Source of the DNA: Pardosa pseudoannulata
Taxonomy: Eukaryota; Arthropoda; Arachnida; Araneae; Lycosidae
Reading direction: 5' to 3'
DNA length: 64,000 nt
Assembly (NCBI GenBank): GCA_032207245.1
Contig: CM063503.1
Span: forward strand, 110,411,383 to 110,475,382
Part shown: one piece after another, positions 15,180-36,208 of the stretch
Layout of the letters: each line of letters starts with the position of its first letter
Position numbering within the stretch: the first letter of the stretch is position 1
The notes under the pieces: generated by a model
Told to the model about the DNA's origin: nothing
The model's input: the letters and a program-made list of their open reading frames with translations, nothing else
The model's database searches: none
Program-made: the position numbers and the translations under genes

Positions 15180-17125
15180 TCCTGTAGAGGAGAAAATATG
15201 AAATGTTCAGGCCTACGCACATTTTTTATTGGGTTCATGAAGTGTCGAAATATGGTATAATTTTTTTTTAAATACTACCTACTGCTAACAAAACAAATAA
15301 TTTATTTTCAGGTTTTTGTACGATATAGGTGTATATTTCAAAAAACAATTTGTAAGATTAAAAAACCCAAAAATTTCAAACATATTTAGATTTATCAAGA
15401 AACGAAATATAAAGATTGAACTTGGAAAATACATGAGACCTATGCTAATAAAACGATTAAGTTTTCCCTTTAGTGCTCAAAACAAGATTTTACGATTTCA
15501 AATTATTTATTTTTTTTAAATATACGACTATTTTTTAGACTTATATTTAGCATTCTGGATACAAAATTTAAAAAATTGCTCGATCACAAATAAATCGATA
15601 AATATTTTCTCTATTTCCGATGATACTAATAAATATTTAAAAAATATTGAGAAATAAGTAAAATATATAAAAAATTTAAATTTAATGACAACTTTTTGAA
15701 TCCATCAAAATTAAAATATGGACAGTGAACTTGAAAATATGAGTTATCGCAGAGAAAGCAAATGATGTTTTCAAAGTCCTTTACATTCCTGGTGACTTCT
15801 TTTCAGAGAAGAGATCAAAACAATTTGAAGTATTTATACTTTTGGAATTAATGAATATGATTTCAAATCCTTAAGGGATTTGATTTCCGCATTATCAATA
15901 CAAAAGTCTCAAGGCACTCGCTTCCGCTAATATATCGAGTAATCTTTTTATTTTTTAATATAATAGTGTTAAATATTTTAAAGATAAGCGTTTTGGAGGA
16001 TTAAACATTTATGAAATGTTCAAATGGACGCATAATTTTCGGTTTTTTTATCGCAATATCGATTCAGATGTCGAATAATACGTGCTAACGACAGTAAAAC
16101 AGGTACTTTTTTAACATGCTTTTTAATCTTTTGGATAATCTTTTGGAACATAAGTTCATTATTTTTAAACTATTTAAAGTTATTAAATATAAGCTCAGTT
16201 GTTTCGTCCATTGGAAGACGCAATAATGACGCAAAAATCTACATATATGAGTAAACAATGTAAAAAGAAATTTTTTTCCGTGCGATACTCCTGAGTTTAT
16301 CGGAAAAAAGAGATTTCGAAGATACAAAAAATATAAAGTATTCATATATACGCATCGTCGGGGACCACACTATGGGCATAAAATAAGATAAATATTCTCA
16401 AAGCAAGTGAAAACTTTCACTTTTTAGGACGATGCTGCTGAATATTTTTAAGAAATGTTCACGAAATTTCAAAATGTATAAAATTTCAATTATATGCACA
16501 TTATTTCACTCGAACAATACCAACCAACATAGTAATGCGTAAAAGTTCTTAACATTGATGCACGATAATTTTCATTAGTTGTGAAAGTGAATTTCTCTCA
16601 GATTAAAAGGATAGAAATTTTCAAAAGTATAAACAGTTTTGGGTTGAAGCAGGAGTTGCAATATGGACGGGAAACAAGCAAAATAATATCCGTTAATGCC
16701 GATAGAATGAGTAATTTCATTTTTAACCTTTTAGAAGCAAAATGTTGTATCAAGATTCGTAAAGTGCGCGCTACCGATAATTAAAAAACTTTTATTTCTC
16801 ACGAAGATACTGGTTAATGTTTAGGAAAGAGTAGTTCAATTTACATTAAAGTTTGAAATATGCGTACTTTTTATTTCACTGTGATCCGCAATATTTACAA
16901 AATATCGAAATTTACATACAAATAAGAATTAGCAATTTTTGCTTAATTGATTTTCACAAAATCAAGAAAAAATGAGCACTACTACCGTAAAAATGAGTAA
17001 TTTCTTTTTCCCATTTTTTTCATGTTGAATATTTTTTTAAAAATTCTTCTCGAGATTTTAATATATAAATTTCAAACATACGCACAAAGTTTTGGGTTAA
17101 TGAGTGGTCGAAATATTGATTTAAT
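15180..17125. repeat. Possible ancient degenerate tandem array
   Basis: A composite motif of the form TACGCAC, a T-rich stretch, TGGGTT, then GTGTCGAAATAT recurs loosely near 15210-15256, 16010-16075, 16490-16515, 16855-16900 and 17075-17120. It is often preceded by ATATTTTTAA...AAATTTCAAA. Spacing is irregular, around 400-600 bp. The similarity is visible by eye but low, so this may be a decayed satellite or several copies of one old dispersed element. Confidence 0.35.
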
Positions 17126-17168
17126 ACTCAAAATATATGCCTGGCAGCCGGTATAACAAGTAATTTTT

Positions 17169-17304
17169 CTGTCTGGTTCTACACACCGCTGATTTTTTAC
17201 CGTCGCCAATTAGCGAAATCAACCAATAAACGTTGTTGATTTCTTGAAGCAGCGACGGTAAATTATCCTCTCGGTAATATATCCTCTGTGTGTGCACCCA
17301 GCCT
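17169..17304. mobile_element. Foldback (MITE-like) palindrome, about 135 bp
   Basis: Nested inverted repeats can be read directly. The inner arms are GAAATCAAC / GTTGATTTC. Outside them is ACCGTCGC / GCGACGGT. The outermost arms are CTGGTTCTACACACCGCTGA against the complement of the right end, CTGGGTGCACACACAGAGGA. The sequence would fold into a long imperfect hairpin. It sits just before a TA microsatellite. No target-site duplication or transposase was identified, so the superfamily is unknown. Confidence 0.6.
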
Positions 17305-17342
17305 AACGTTTTCATATAATACTTATGCATGTTTCGGAAAGT

Positions 17343-17422
<80 letters not shown>
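17343..17422. repeat. (TA)n microsatellite
   Basis: About 80 bp of pure TA repeat. The frames overlapping it are translated repeat. Confidence 0.97.
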
Positions 17423-17424
<2 letters not shown>

Positions 17425-18488
17425 ATATATTTTTAGTGGAAAAAATATAACTGTTTTTTTTTAAAGAATTTTTTGTTTTTTTGTTTATGAAGCACTTCTA
17501 TATTTGTATTACCATTTTAAAAGTAATTTTATTTTTTTCATAAGTGAAAAATATTGTGCAATTTCTAACATTGTGAAAATATTTGCTTTTCTTAAAAAAA
17601 CAATTTAAAAAAATTAACAAATTCTATCTTCTTTGGCTTCATATATATATTCTAATTTATTATAATATATATATAAAGTTTAAATATATTATAATTTATA
17701 TATTTAAACGTATATTTCCAATATAATAAATTATAACATCTAGGTTAAGCGGTTATGTTGTAGTTATTGCGACATACATAAACCTAATTGAGGCCAAGCC
17801 GCACGACTTGGAGTGGAATGTATCATAAGCATTAGAACTAGGATGGCTTTAAAAACTACAAACATCCTAGAATATTCCAGTACCTCAGTAGGTTACCGAT
17901 GTTATATTACATATATCTTGAGGGAAAGATTTTTGCCCTTCTGTGTTTGATCTCGTTTCAGTTACTCCCTTTATAAATGGCCAGATTTAAGCTTAACTCT
18001 TATGGTTGTAAATATTTTTCCCTACTTGATGGAGTGGATCTATTAAGGGCTTAAAACACATGTTGGTGTGTATAGGAAAGATTGTAAATATACACGAAGT
18101 ATATTTTTCTAAATTCTTTCATTTATGTATATATAAATATATATCATGTCGTGATCGAGAGTTAAGGAGAATGGAAAACAGTCTTTCTTGATAATAATAA
18201 GTTTATTAAATCATCGTTTCTTCTAAAAGCAAAACCTGTGAAACTTTCATCGTTTGTGGCGGAGACACGAGTAGAGTGTGTTTACAGTTCCATGTCCACG
18301 CGCTGACTGAAACTTATCTGTTGGCAAGCTCATCAAATAGATCAAAAATGCTTCCACCTGGCCGGATTATCCTAAAAGCTAACGCGAGCGTGGGTCTTTT
18401 TCATTTATTGTATTATTATAAAAGAGTTCCTTTTTTATAATCGTTTATAACTCACGTAATTTCTAACTAACCCTTTTTTATACCTGAC

Positions 18489-18491
<3 letters not shown>
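17423..18491. other. Non-coding DNA with a less AT-rich block
   Basis: The first part is AT-rich. From about 17740 to 18410 the composition is closer to that of the mobile elements in this window, and it contains stretches that look like LTR or UTR sequence. I could not find terminal repeats or a coding frame, so it remains unclassified. Confidence 0.35.
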
Positions 18492-18563
<72 letters not shown>

Positions 18564-18600
18564 GAGATAGAGAGAGAAGAGAGAAAGAGGGGGAGATCGA
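18492..18600. repeat. (TA)n then (GA)-rich microsatellite
   Basis: About 68 bp of TA followed by an impure GA/GATA-rich purine stretch. Confidence 0.95.
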
Positions 18601-20276
18601 GTATTAATATATGTTATTACAGACAGCTTTTACTTTTATTATATTCACTGCTGTAATTCATATATTTTCAATTCAAGGGGCTTTATTTTGTACCTACACA
18701 AACAGTGTCAGATAAAGGAGGTTTTCTAAAAATGCATACTACATTTCTATGCGTAACTCTATACGCGGTTTAGTTCCTTTTTTATCAAAATTTAATTTTT
18801 AGTTTTTGCAACTTTCAAATAAATATAAAAATTGGTGATATTTTACATAATTTCTCATATGTAATATGTGCTTTACACTAACGCGTGCATTCTCTTCAAA
18901 GTAAATACTATAATATAATTTGAAAAACACATTTAAAACATTTATTAGCTTTAGAATAATAAAAGCTAAGAGAATCGGTCTAGGATCAAAATATTATCAC
19001 CTGGAAAAACAATATATGTCAGGTAAAAATATAAGGTTTAAATTTAAATCACTATTTAAAAGTTTACAGAAAAACGACAATATCCAATGTATGCATTAAA
19101 TCTGTGCCATGAAATATCTTGTATGACAGAAATATTTTTTGCTACTGCATACATATTCTTTCAAGTTTTATTTAAAATTTATAATTATGGAAACATGTAA
19201 ATTTTTAGTAAACAAAATATGGCAAAAATCGTAAGGTGTGTAACATTTTTCAAGTTTTAAAACTATATTGCATGAAGTAAAAGCATATTTTATAGGTAAA
19301 AAAATTCCGTAATAAAATAAAAAAATATGTATATTTATGTAAGTTAAAATACGAAGGTAATTATAATGCATCAGATGGAATCATAATATGTTATATTCTA
19401 TCTGTATTAAAATTAGAGTATTACTAAATATATATATTTATAATCACTGTAAAATGGAAATAATCTGAAATTGTTATTACAAGAAGAAAGATAATTCGCA
19501 TGCACGATAAAAAAATATATTCCATTTTTACATGTAAAACTACGCAATTAAATTTTGTATCTAAATATCGAATTTATCTACATATATACAACGCAAAATT
19601 ATATGTTGGTTTTTTAAATCTCATAATACAAATGTTTTTCAATGTTCCATATGTTTCTTTCATCCCTCATTTTTTTAATATATAGGGTAAAGGCTAATAA
19701 AGGCATAACAAATAAAAAACAAGATAAATTATTTGACATGTAAAATATTTCAAATGTCCCAGATATATTACCCAAAAATAAAAGTTTTTCCGTTTATAAA
19801 CATTCTTCTGTAAAAAAAGAAAACATACCAATATGCTAATTTAGACAAAGCAGTAAAAAAGAAGTAAAATATGAATGAGTACAAAAATTGTTTCCAAACA
19901 ACCATCAGCTATTTTTATGTTACAGCCGGTATTTTTATATTTAAAACACATTAGTGACGCTTAAAACTAGTTATTTTATTTATAGCGGAGGTATATTTCT
20001 CCAGTGTAAAGTTAGAACAATTTATTAGCACTGGCTAAAATGAAATAAGTGTATGCTAAAAAGATTCTCAAAACAGGAAATGGAAAATTGTATTTTATAG
20101 TTAATTAAAATGTTCTCCGGCTCGCTTTTAAAATTCCAGCAAGAGTTCTGTGCACATTTACAGCATAAGTATATATAAATTGTATTGTGTCTCTAATGTT
20201 GATTGTGTCAAAATGAGATTTATATGTTCTTATATGTTATTATTTAAATAATTAAATTATGATATAAAGATTACTG
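18601..20276. other. AT-rich non-coding DNA
   Basis: No gene recognised. Short open frames near 19168 and 19500 have no family features. Confidence 0.5.
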
Positions 20277-20423
20277 TACTTGTATCACTTACTTTTTCAG
20301 GTATTTTTCGTGCATTACTGGAAATACAAAATAATTACCATAATACCTAGCTCTAGCATAATGTTTAATTATATGTACACATATATTATAGAACGTATGT
20401 GTGTGTATTCATTTGTTCATATG

Positions 20424-20501
<78 letters not shown>

Positions 20502-20620
20502 ATAGTGTGTATGTGTAGGTGTGCATATAATTAAACATTAGGCTAGGGCCTGGTGTAGTGGTAATTATTTTTTATTTCCAGTAATGCATGAAAAATACCT
20601 GAAATAAAGTAAGTGATACA
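20277..20620. mobile_element. Foldback element with a (TA)n core
   Basis: Two arms of about 105 bp are inverted copies of each other. The left arm is about 20277-20380 and the right arm about 20525-20620. Shared blocks include TTGTATCACTTACTTT, CAGGTATTTTTC, TGCATTACTGGAAATA, AATAATTACCA and TAATGTTTAATTATATG. The arms differ by scattered substitutions and a small indel. Between them lie short TG-rich edges and a TA array of about 68 bp (20427-20494). The whole unit would fold into a long hairpin. No protein is encoded. It could be a foldback-type transposon or MITE, or an inverted duplication; no convincing target-site duplication was seen. Confidence 0.75.
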
Positions 20621-20697
20621 AATACTTTAATTTTTTATATGATAATTTATTTAAATTTATTTAAATTAATAAGATATACATCCATGCATATATACAT

Positions 20698-26660
<5,963 letters not shown>

Positions 26661-26669
26661 TACACCATT

Positions 26670-26775
26670 ATATATATATATATATATATATTTTATATAT
26701 ATATATCTATATATATATATATATAAACTATATATATATGCACACACCATACACACACACTCTCTCTCTCTCTTC
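26670..26775. repeat. Impure (TA)n, (CA)n and (CT)n microsatellite
   Basis: Broken TA repeat followed by short CA and CT stretches. Confidence 0.9.
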
Positions 26776-27649
26776 CTTTTTGTGTCTCTGAAAACCTGAT
26801 TTGTTTTCCATAATGAACCTTTAGCTTGCAAACAAACTTCTATTTTAAATTCTCTATATATTTTACGATTTATCCAGAAATTTTACATGAATTAAGTTCA
26901 GCTGTAGATTAAAAGTCTCATATTTATTTTATTTATTCTGTTTATTAATTCCTATATAATTCAAAGGCATATTTTTCTATTTTTGATCTAAATAATTTTA
27001 GTTATATCATTTGAATATTACTTTTAAATAACCATGTTTGGACGTTCAGCAATAAATGAATTACCTGCCAAGTTTGATATCCCACTATTTGAAATGCTGT
27101 TAAAATTCGTGATTGATAAGAAATATTTGAGACAGGGGAAAAAGAAATTCAGGTGCCATATTTTGAGAGATTGATACAGCAGATATTGCACCTAGAGTGT
27201 TTCGAAAGGGGAAAAAATGCATAGAAGAATCAACATTTGTTCAGAAAACCAAAAAGCGAATACTAGGTTGTGGAAATGATTTCAAATATGCTTGATGGAA
27301 GAAATGCCTAGCTTAAACAAAAACAGATTTTTCTCAAGATCTTACCGAATTTTCCGAAGCGATAAATATTTGTCTTGCTTTGACTGTCAATTTCTGACAT
27401 GTTAAAAAAAAAGTTTTTCTTCCAGTAAAGAGAAGGAACGTTTCAGTAGAGGCACATCTGTCTATTTATTAATATTTTACCTAAAACATTTATAATTTCA
27501 TTTTATATTTTTAAACAGTAACTTTTTTATTTAACAGCTGATTAACTGTCAAATAAAAAAAGATCAAAAAGAATAATTATATATAAAACTTTATATTTAT
27601 CTATAACACTTGATTGAGCCCATCTAGTAAAAATGCTATTTATTTATCT

Positions 27650-27650
<1 letters not shown>
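26776..27650. other. Non-coding DNA with a possible coding relic
   Basis: From 27033 a plus-strand frame reads MFGRSAINELPAKFD and stays open for roughly 45 codons before breaking. The composition is less AT-rich to about 27440. It may be a relic of a mobile element, but I cannot name a family. Confidence 0.3.
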
Positions 27651-27652
<2 letters not shown>

Positions 27653-27739
<87 letters not shown>

Positions 27740-27747
27740 CTGTGTGT

Positions 27748-27804
<57 letters not shown>
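27653..27804. repeat. (TA)n-(TG)n compound microsatellite
   Basis: About 66 bp of TA switching to about 86 bp of TG with two TC variants. Confidence 0.97.

Positions 27805-29707
<1,903 letters not shown>

Positions 29708-29767
<60 letters not shown>
29708..29767. repeat. (TA)n microsatellite
   Basis: About 60 bp of TA repeat. Confidence 0.96.
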
Positions 29768-29770
<3 letters not shown>

Positions 29771-31784
29771 TAATTGCATAACGTTGTACTAGATAACATA
29801 AGTGTAAAAAATAAACAATGATTTTTCCTTTTTTTTATTTTATTTTCTGTTCCGACAAAAATATTTTAAGTCATATAACAAATGAATAAAGATATGTTAA
29901 AATTTGTAAATTTCTCACTATTGTGTTTTCAAGTTAAAATTCAAACAACGGTAAATACAAAATTGAATTTGTTGAATTTTGCAACAGTTAAAAGGTGCAT
30001 GATTCGTTAAAACAGAAACAAATATTTTTCTTATGAATATAAAATGAAATCATAGAAATACTTTGTATTTCGCATTCCCCTTTCTAGGTAGCTTTTAGAA
30101 TTTTAGGTTAAATAAATTATAAGCTATATATTAAAAAATGAAACAACATTAAAAATGTTCAGTCTATTTGTAACATTTAACCATTTTATCAGACCATTAG
30201 AATATTTAGATGAAAACAATTGTAAAATTTTTTTATGATAATTTACAATTATGTATGAATTAAATTACATTTTTTATTCATTTCTATGGTATATATGTAA
30301 CGAATAAATTAGAAAATATTTCATTTTCTAATGAAGATTGAAAGGAATACGGTCTGTAAAAATATTCAAGAAAAATTATATATTTTACTAAAGAATTCCA
30401 ATTTCCCCAGAGAAGTGCATTTTTTGTTAACTGTTCTTAAATTTAAAAAAAAAAAAGTTTCTGGGGAGAATTAATGAAGAACTTTTTATCTGATTTTCAA
30501 ATGGAGACAACGAGATATGCTGTGTTAAGAAAAGTAAAGAAGTTCGTACCAAATTTTTCTCTTGGCTATCAAGGTATGTCTCGAAGTAGAATCTTGGCTA
30601 CTTTAAATGCTTCTGAGCTTAGTGTTGCCATGTGAAGAAGAAAAACTTTTTGCTGATAGACTCCTGGTGTTATTGGCAAGCTAATGTTTGCGGTTTAAGA
30701 TATGTTGGCAAGAAGCCAAAAATATCGATTCTCTTTCTTTCATTATTGAAACTTTGTACATAGTTTTATGGTCCAAAATGGATGTTATTTTCCAAGAAAA
30801 TTTTGAACATAAAGAAAACTCTTCGATAAATTATTTCCTTTCACTGTAATGTTATACTATATGCCGAGCAAACACAAATAGATTTTTGATTTTCCAGGTA
30901 AAAAATTTTCCAATATAATATATTTGTGTGTAAGTAATGTTTTGAAATGTAGTGAATTTAGAAAAGGATAGATAATATATTTAGATTTAATTTTCCGTAT
31001 GATGCAAATTTAATTAAAGATCCAATCAATCCATGAAAGTACAATAGCGTTCAAACTTGAATAGTCGTGGACAAAGATTGTGTATATTTCGAAGCATAAA
31101 TATTATCATTTACTTTAAAAAAGGAGCTAATAGCTTGAAGTTGCATCTAAACTGCAAAATGTGTTAACGAGCCTGCATGAAAGCAGATCTGTAAATGCCA
31201 GATAATCATTTTTTTTAATGAAGTTCTATTTCCGGAAAAAATTAAATTTGCAGCTGATACAAATGCTAACGTTGATAATTAAAGAAAAATTAGTGAAAAT
31301 TTCAGATTAATATTTAAAAAAGCTGAAAAGTATAAAATTATGTTTAAACTTTAATACAATACTGCTTGATTCCTATCTGTTAACATAAATGAAATAAAAA
31401 AACTTTTTGCACTTCTGTGCATTTGCACAATTAATGATTTAAAACCAATTTCTGATGATAAAGAATATTTTTAAAAAAATTGAATGGCTGTATTGGAAAA
31501 TTTTATACTGTGAAATTTTAAGATCGGTGATAAATTTTAAACCCTCATATTGTCTCGAAGATTCAAATGAACACACCGTTTAACTTAAAAGACGAATTTA
31601 TGGAAGCTAAGTAGCAACTCGCAACTTTAAAAGATCGAGAAGTTGAATACAACTAGTGGGTATCATCTTTTATACCCTAACAGAATATTCGAGAAATAAC
31701 TAATTTACATAATAAATAAATAACTAGAATGTTCTAGAACATAAGGAAAGAATAAATAACATTTTAAAATTAAAAATCCACACT
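29768..31784. other. AT-rich non-coding DNA with possible decayed coding relics
   Basis: Short plus-strand stretches at about 30475-30625 and 31000-31660 look like heavily broken coding sequence, for example NTPFNLKDEFMEAK near 31565. They might derive from a hAT-like or other transposase, but no diagnostic motif survives. I treat this as unclassified. Confidence 0.3.
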
Positions 31785-31880
31785 TTGGATCAACCGCCGT
31801 GGCGAACATCGAACCCACAAACTTCGGGTCTGAATCTCGTGCTTTGATAATTCGGCCACTGAGCTCGTTGGCGAATTTTT
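31785..31880 (-). mobile_element. tRNA-like SINE head or tRNA pseudogene
   Basis: On the minus strand there is a tRNA-like stretch with an A-box-like AGTGGCCGAATT and a B-box-like GGTTCGATGTT, followed by a short T/A-rich tail. It shares the general plan of the SINE heads at 9083 and 52658 but not their body. It may be a different SINE family or an isolated pseudogene. A functional tRNA is unlikely because the T arm and acceptor do not pair well by eye. Confidence 0.5.
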
Positions 31881-32258
31881 TTATGCGGCAATATAATCAT
31901 GTAGTGGATCTTTTAAAGGTATTGCAAAATTCTGATAAGAAACATACACAAAATATGAAACAAAGTTTTAGTTATTTCATGACTTAACTATATTTTTCAA
32001 AGAAGCTTTATTGATTTTTTTCATAATGTTGGTATGTTTCATAATTTCTATAAAATTCAATACAATTCTACAAAGTAATTTTAATTATTATTTTCTGTAC
32101 ATTTTCGAGTACATTTTATGCATATTTCAGCTGTTGATTCTAACTATATATTTATGTTTTGAAAGTATGTTACTTTTTTAAATATATTATATATTATCAA
32201 GAAATATTATACACTTGTAAACACGAATACTTTATAAACACTATTGATTTCTTGTATG

Positions 32259-32259
<1 letters not shown>
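31881..32259. other. AT-rich non-coding DNA
   Basis: Nothing recognised. Confidence 0.5.

Positions 32260-32344
<85 letters not shown>
32260..32344. repeat. (GATA)n microsatellite
   Basis: About 21 uninterrupted GATA units. Confidence 0.98.
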
Positions 32345-34545
<2,201 letters not shown>

Positions 34546-35670
34546 TAAACCTAAAATTGAACTTTTTTCGTCGTATTAGAAATACGAGAATATTAAAGTT
34601 TATAAAATATACATTAAAATTAAATTACATGTAAATATATTTGCTCAAATGTGTTGTTTCTCAACAAAGAGTTACTTTGGGTCAAAGAAAAAGCAAGCAA
34701 TATAAATCTCATATCGAAAACAAATAAAATCCACTTTCAATATATTTCCACACATTACATAAAATTAATAATACGTTTGTGATACGATCAGTTGCATATT
34801 ATGAGAATAATTGAACCCATTTATTGGTACAAGAAGCATTCTAATGCATGAGTTATTTCTATATATTATAAACATTTTTGTCTGCTAAAATAATGGACAC
34901 TATCATTAAATAATGAAAGTGTCATCATGGTTTAGCGTCAATTTTTTTAGAAATAAAAGAAAGCAGGAGATATATTCAACAATAATAACCTGTCAACGGA
35001 TGCTTCTATATATTACTTTAAAAAGTCATATTTTTCTAGCATATGAAAAAAAATATTGATGATATCATACATTCATTCATCTCAGCGAAACTTGTTTTGT
35101 ATTCAATAATTTGTGACATATTGAGGCTGTTTCCATTGTGTAGAAGGAAAAAAATATATTACATTATTTGTAGTCGTAAAAAATTTATTCTATCGGGAGA
35201 ATAGAGTACATGAATTTAGAGATATTCTGAATTTTATTCGTTACAAAAAGTTTATTCCCTTTTTGGTCAAATCTTTCCACGTATATATTATTATTTCTCC
35301 TATAATAAAAATTATAAAATGGATTAAAGTGATATTTCAAGTAGTCGATCGTATGGGCGATTTATCTGTTTCCATTTATTTATTTCAGACTGGCACATGT
35401 ATAATCAAAAATATTGCTTAGAATATGAACAAATAAATTTACCCATTACTGTAAAGTACCAAAAATAAATTGGGAATCATCACTCTTTATATAGGTGACT
35501 ATAACTTACTCCATATTTCTAGTATGAGTAACTGATGTTATGCTTTATTGAAACAATGGCTATTTGAAAAGAAAAATATATTCTTCCAGGTAAATTTTCT
35601 TAAAATTATAATACGTTATTCGTGATATATTTTTATATAAGTTATTAAAATTTTATAGTAAAATAGCAAA
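34546..35670. other. AT-rich non-coding DNA
   Basis: No gene recognised. Confidence 0.5.
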
Positions 35671-36208
35671 TTAATTTTTGTCTCAAATGTCTCTTGACAA
35701 TACTTACGTTGTACATCTAATATCGCTTTTTTATAGGTTTCTATTTAGGTAGGAGAATGTTTAGTTTAGCATCATATTCCTTCAAAATAATTAAAGATAA
35801 AATTAATTATTGTCTCAAAAGTCTCTTGGCAATACTTAGGTTGTACATCTAATGTCACCTTTTTTTATAGGTTTCTATTTAGATAGGAGAATGAAACGTG
35901 TTTAACATCACATTCACTCAAAATAATTCAAGATAAAATTAATTTTTGTCCAAAAGTGCCTTGACAATACTTATGTTGTACATCTAATGTCGCCTTTTTT
36001 AGAGGTTTCTATTTAGATAGGAGAATAAATCGTGTTTACCATCATATTCCCTCAAGTTAATTCAAGATAAAATTAATTTTTGTCTCAAAATCTCTTGACA
36101 TTACTTACATTGTACATCTAATATTGCCTTTTTTTACAGGTTTCTATTTAGATAGGAGAATGAATCATGTTTACTATCATATTCAATCAAAATAATTCAA
36201 GATAAATG
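35671..36208. repeat. Four tandem units of about 134 bp
   Basis: Four consecutive units can be aligned by eye, with unit starts (the TGTC motif) at about 35679, 35811, 35947 and 36081. Every unit holds a TTGTACATCTAAT block, a run of six to eight T, then AGGTTTCTATTTAG and GGAGAAT, and ends in a TTCAAGATAAA-like stretch. The units differ by point changes and small indels, so they have been separated for some time. No protein frame is shared between units. Function unknown. Confidence 0.92.

Noticed and set aside
30475..31660. A hAT-like transposase
   Set aside because: Only scattered short peptides look coding; no catalytic or zinc-finger motif survives, so I leave it unclassified.
35671..36208. 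CRISPR array
   Set aside because: The repeats are contiguous units of about 134 bp without unique spacers, in a eukaryotic context.
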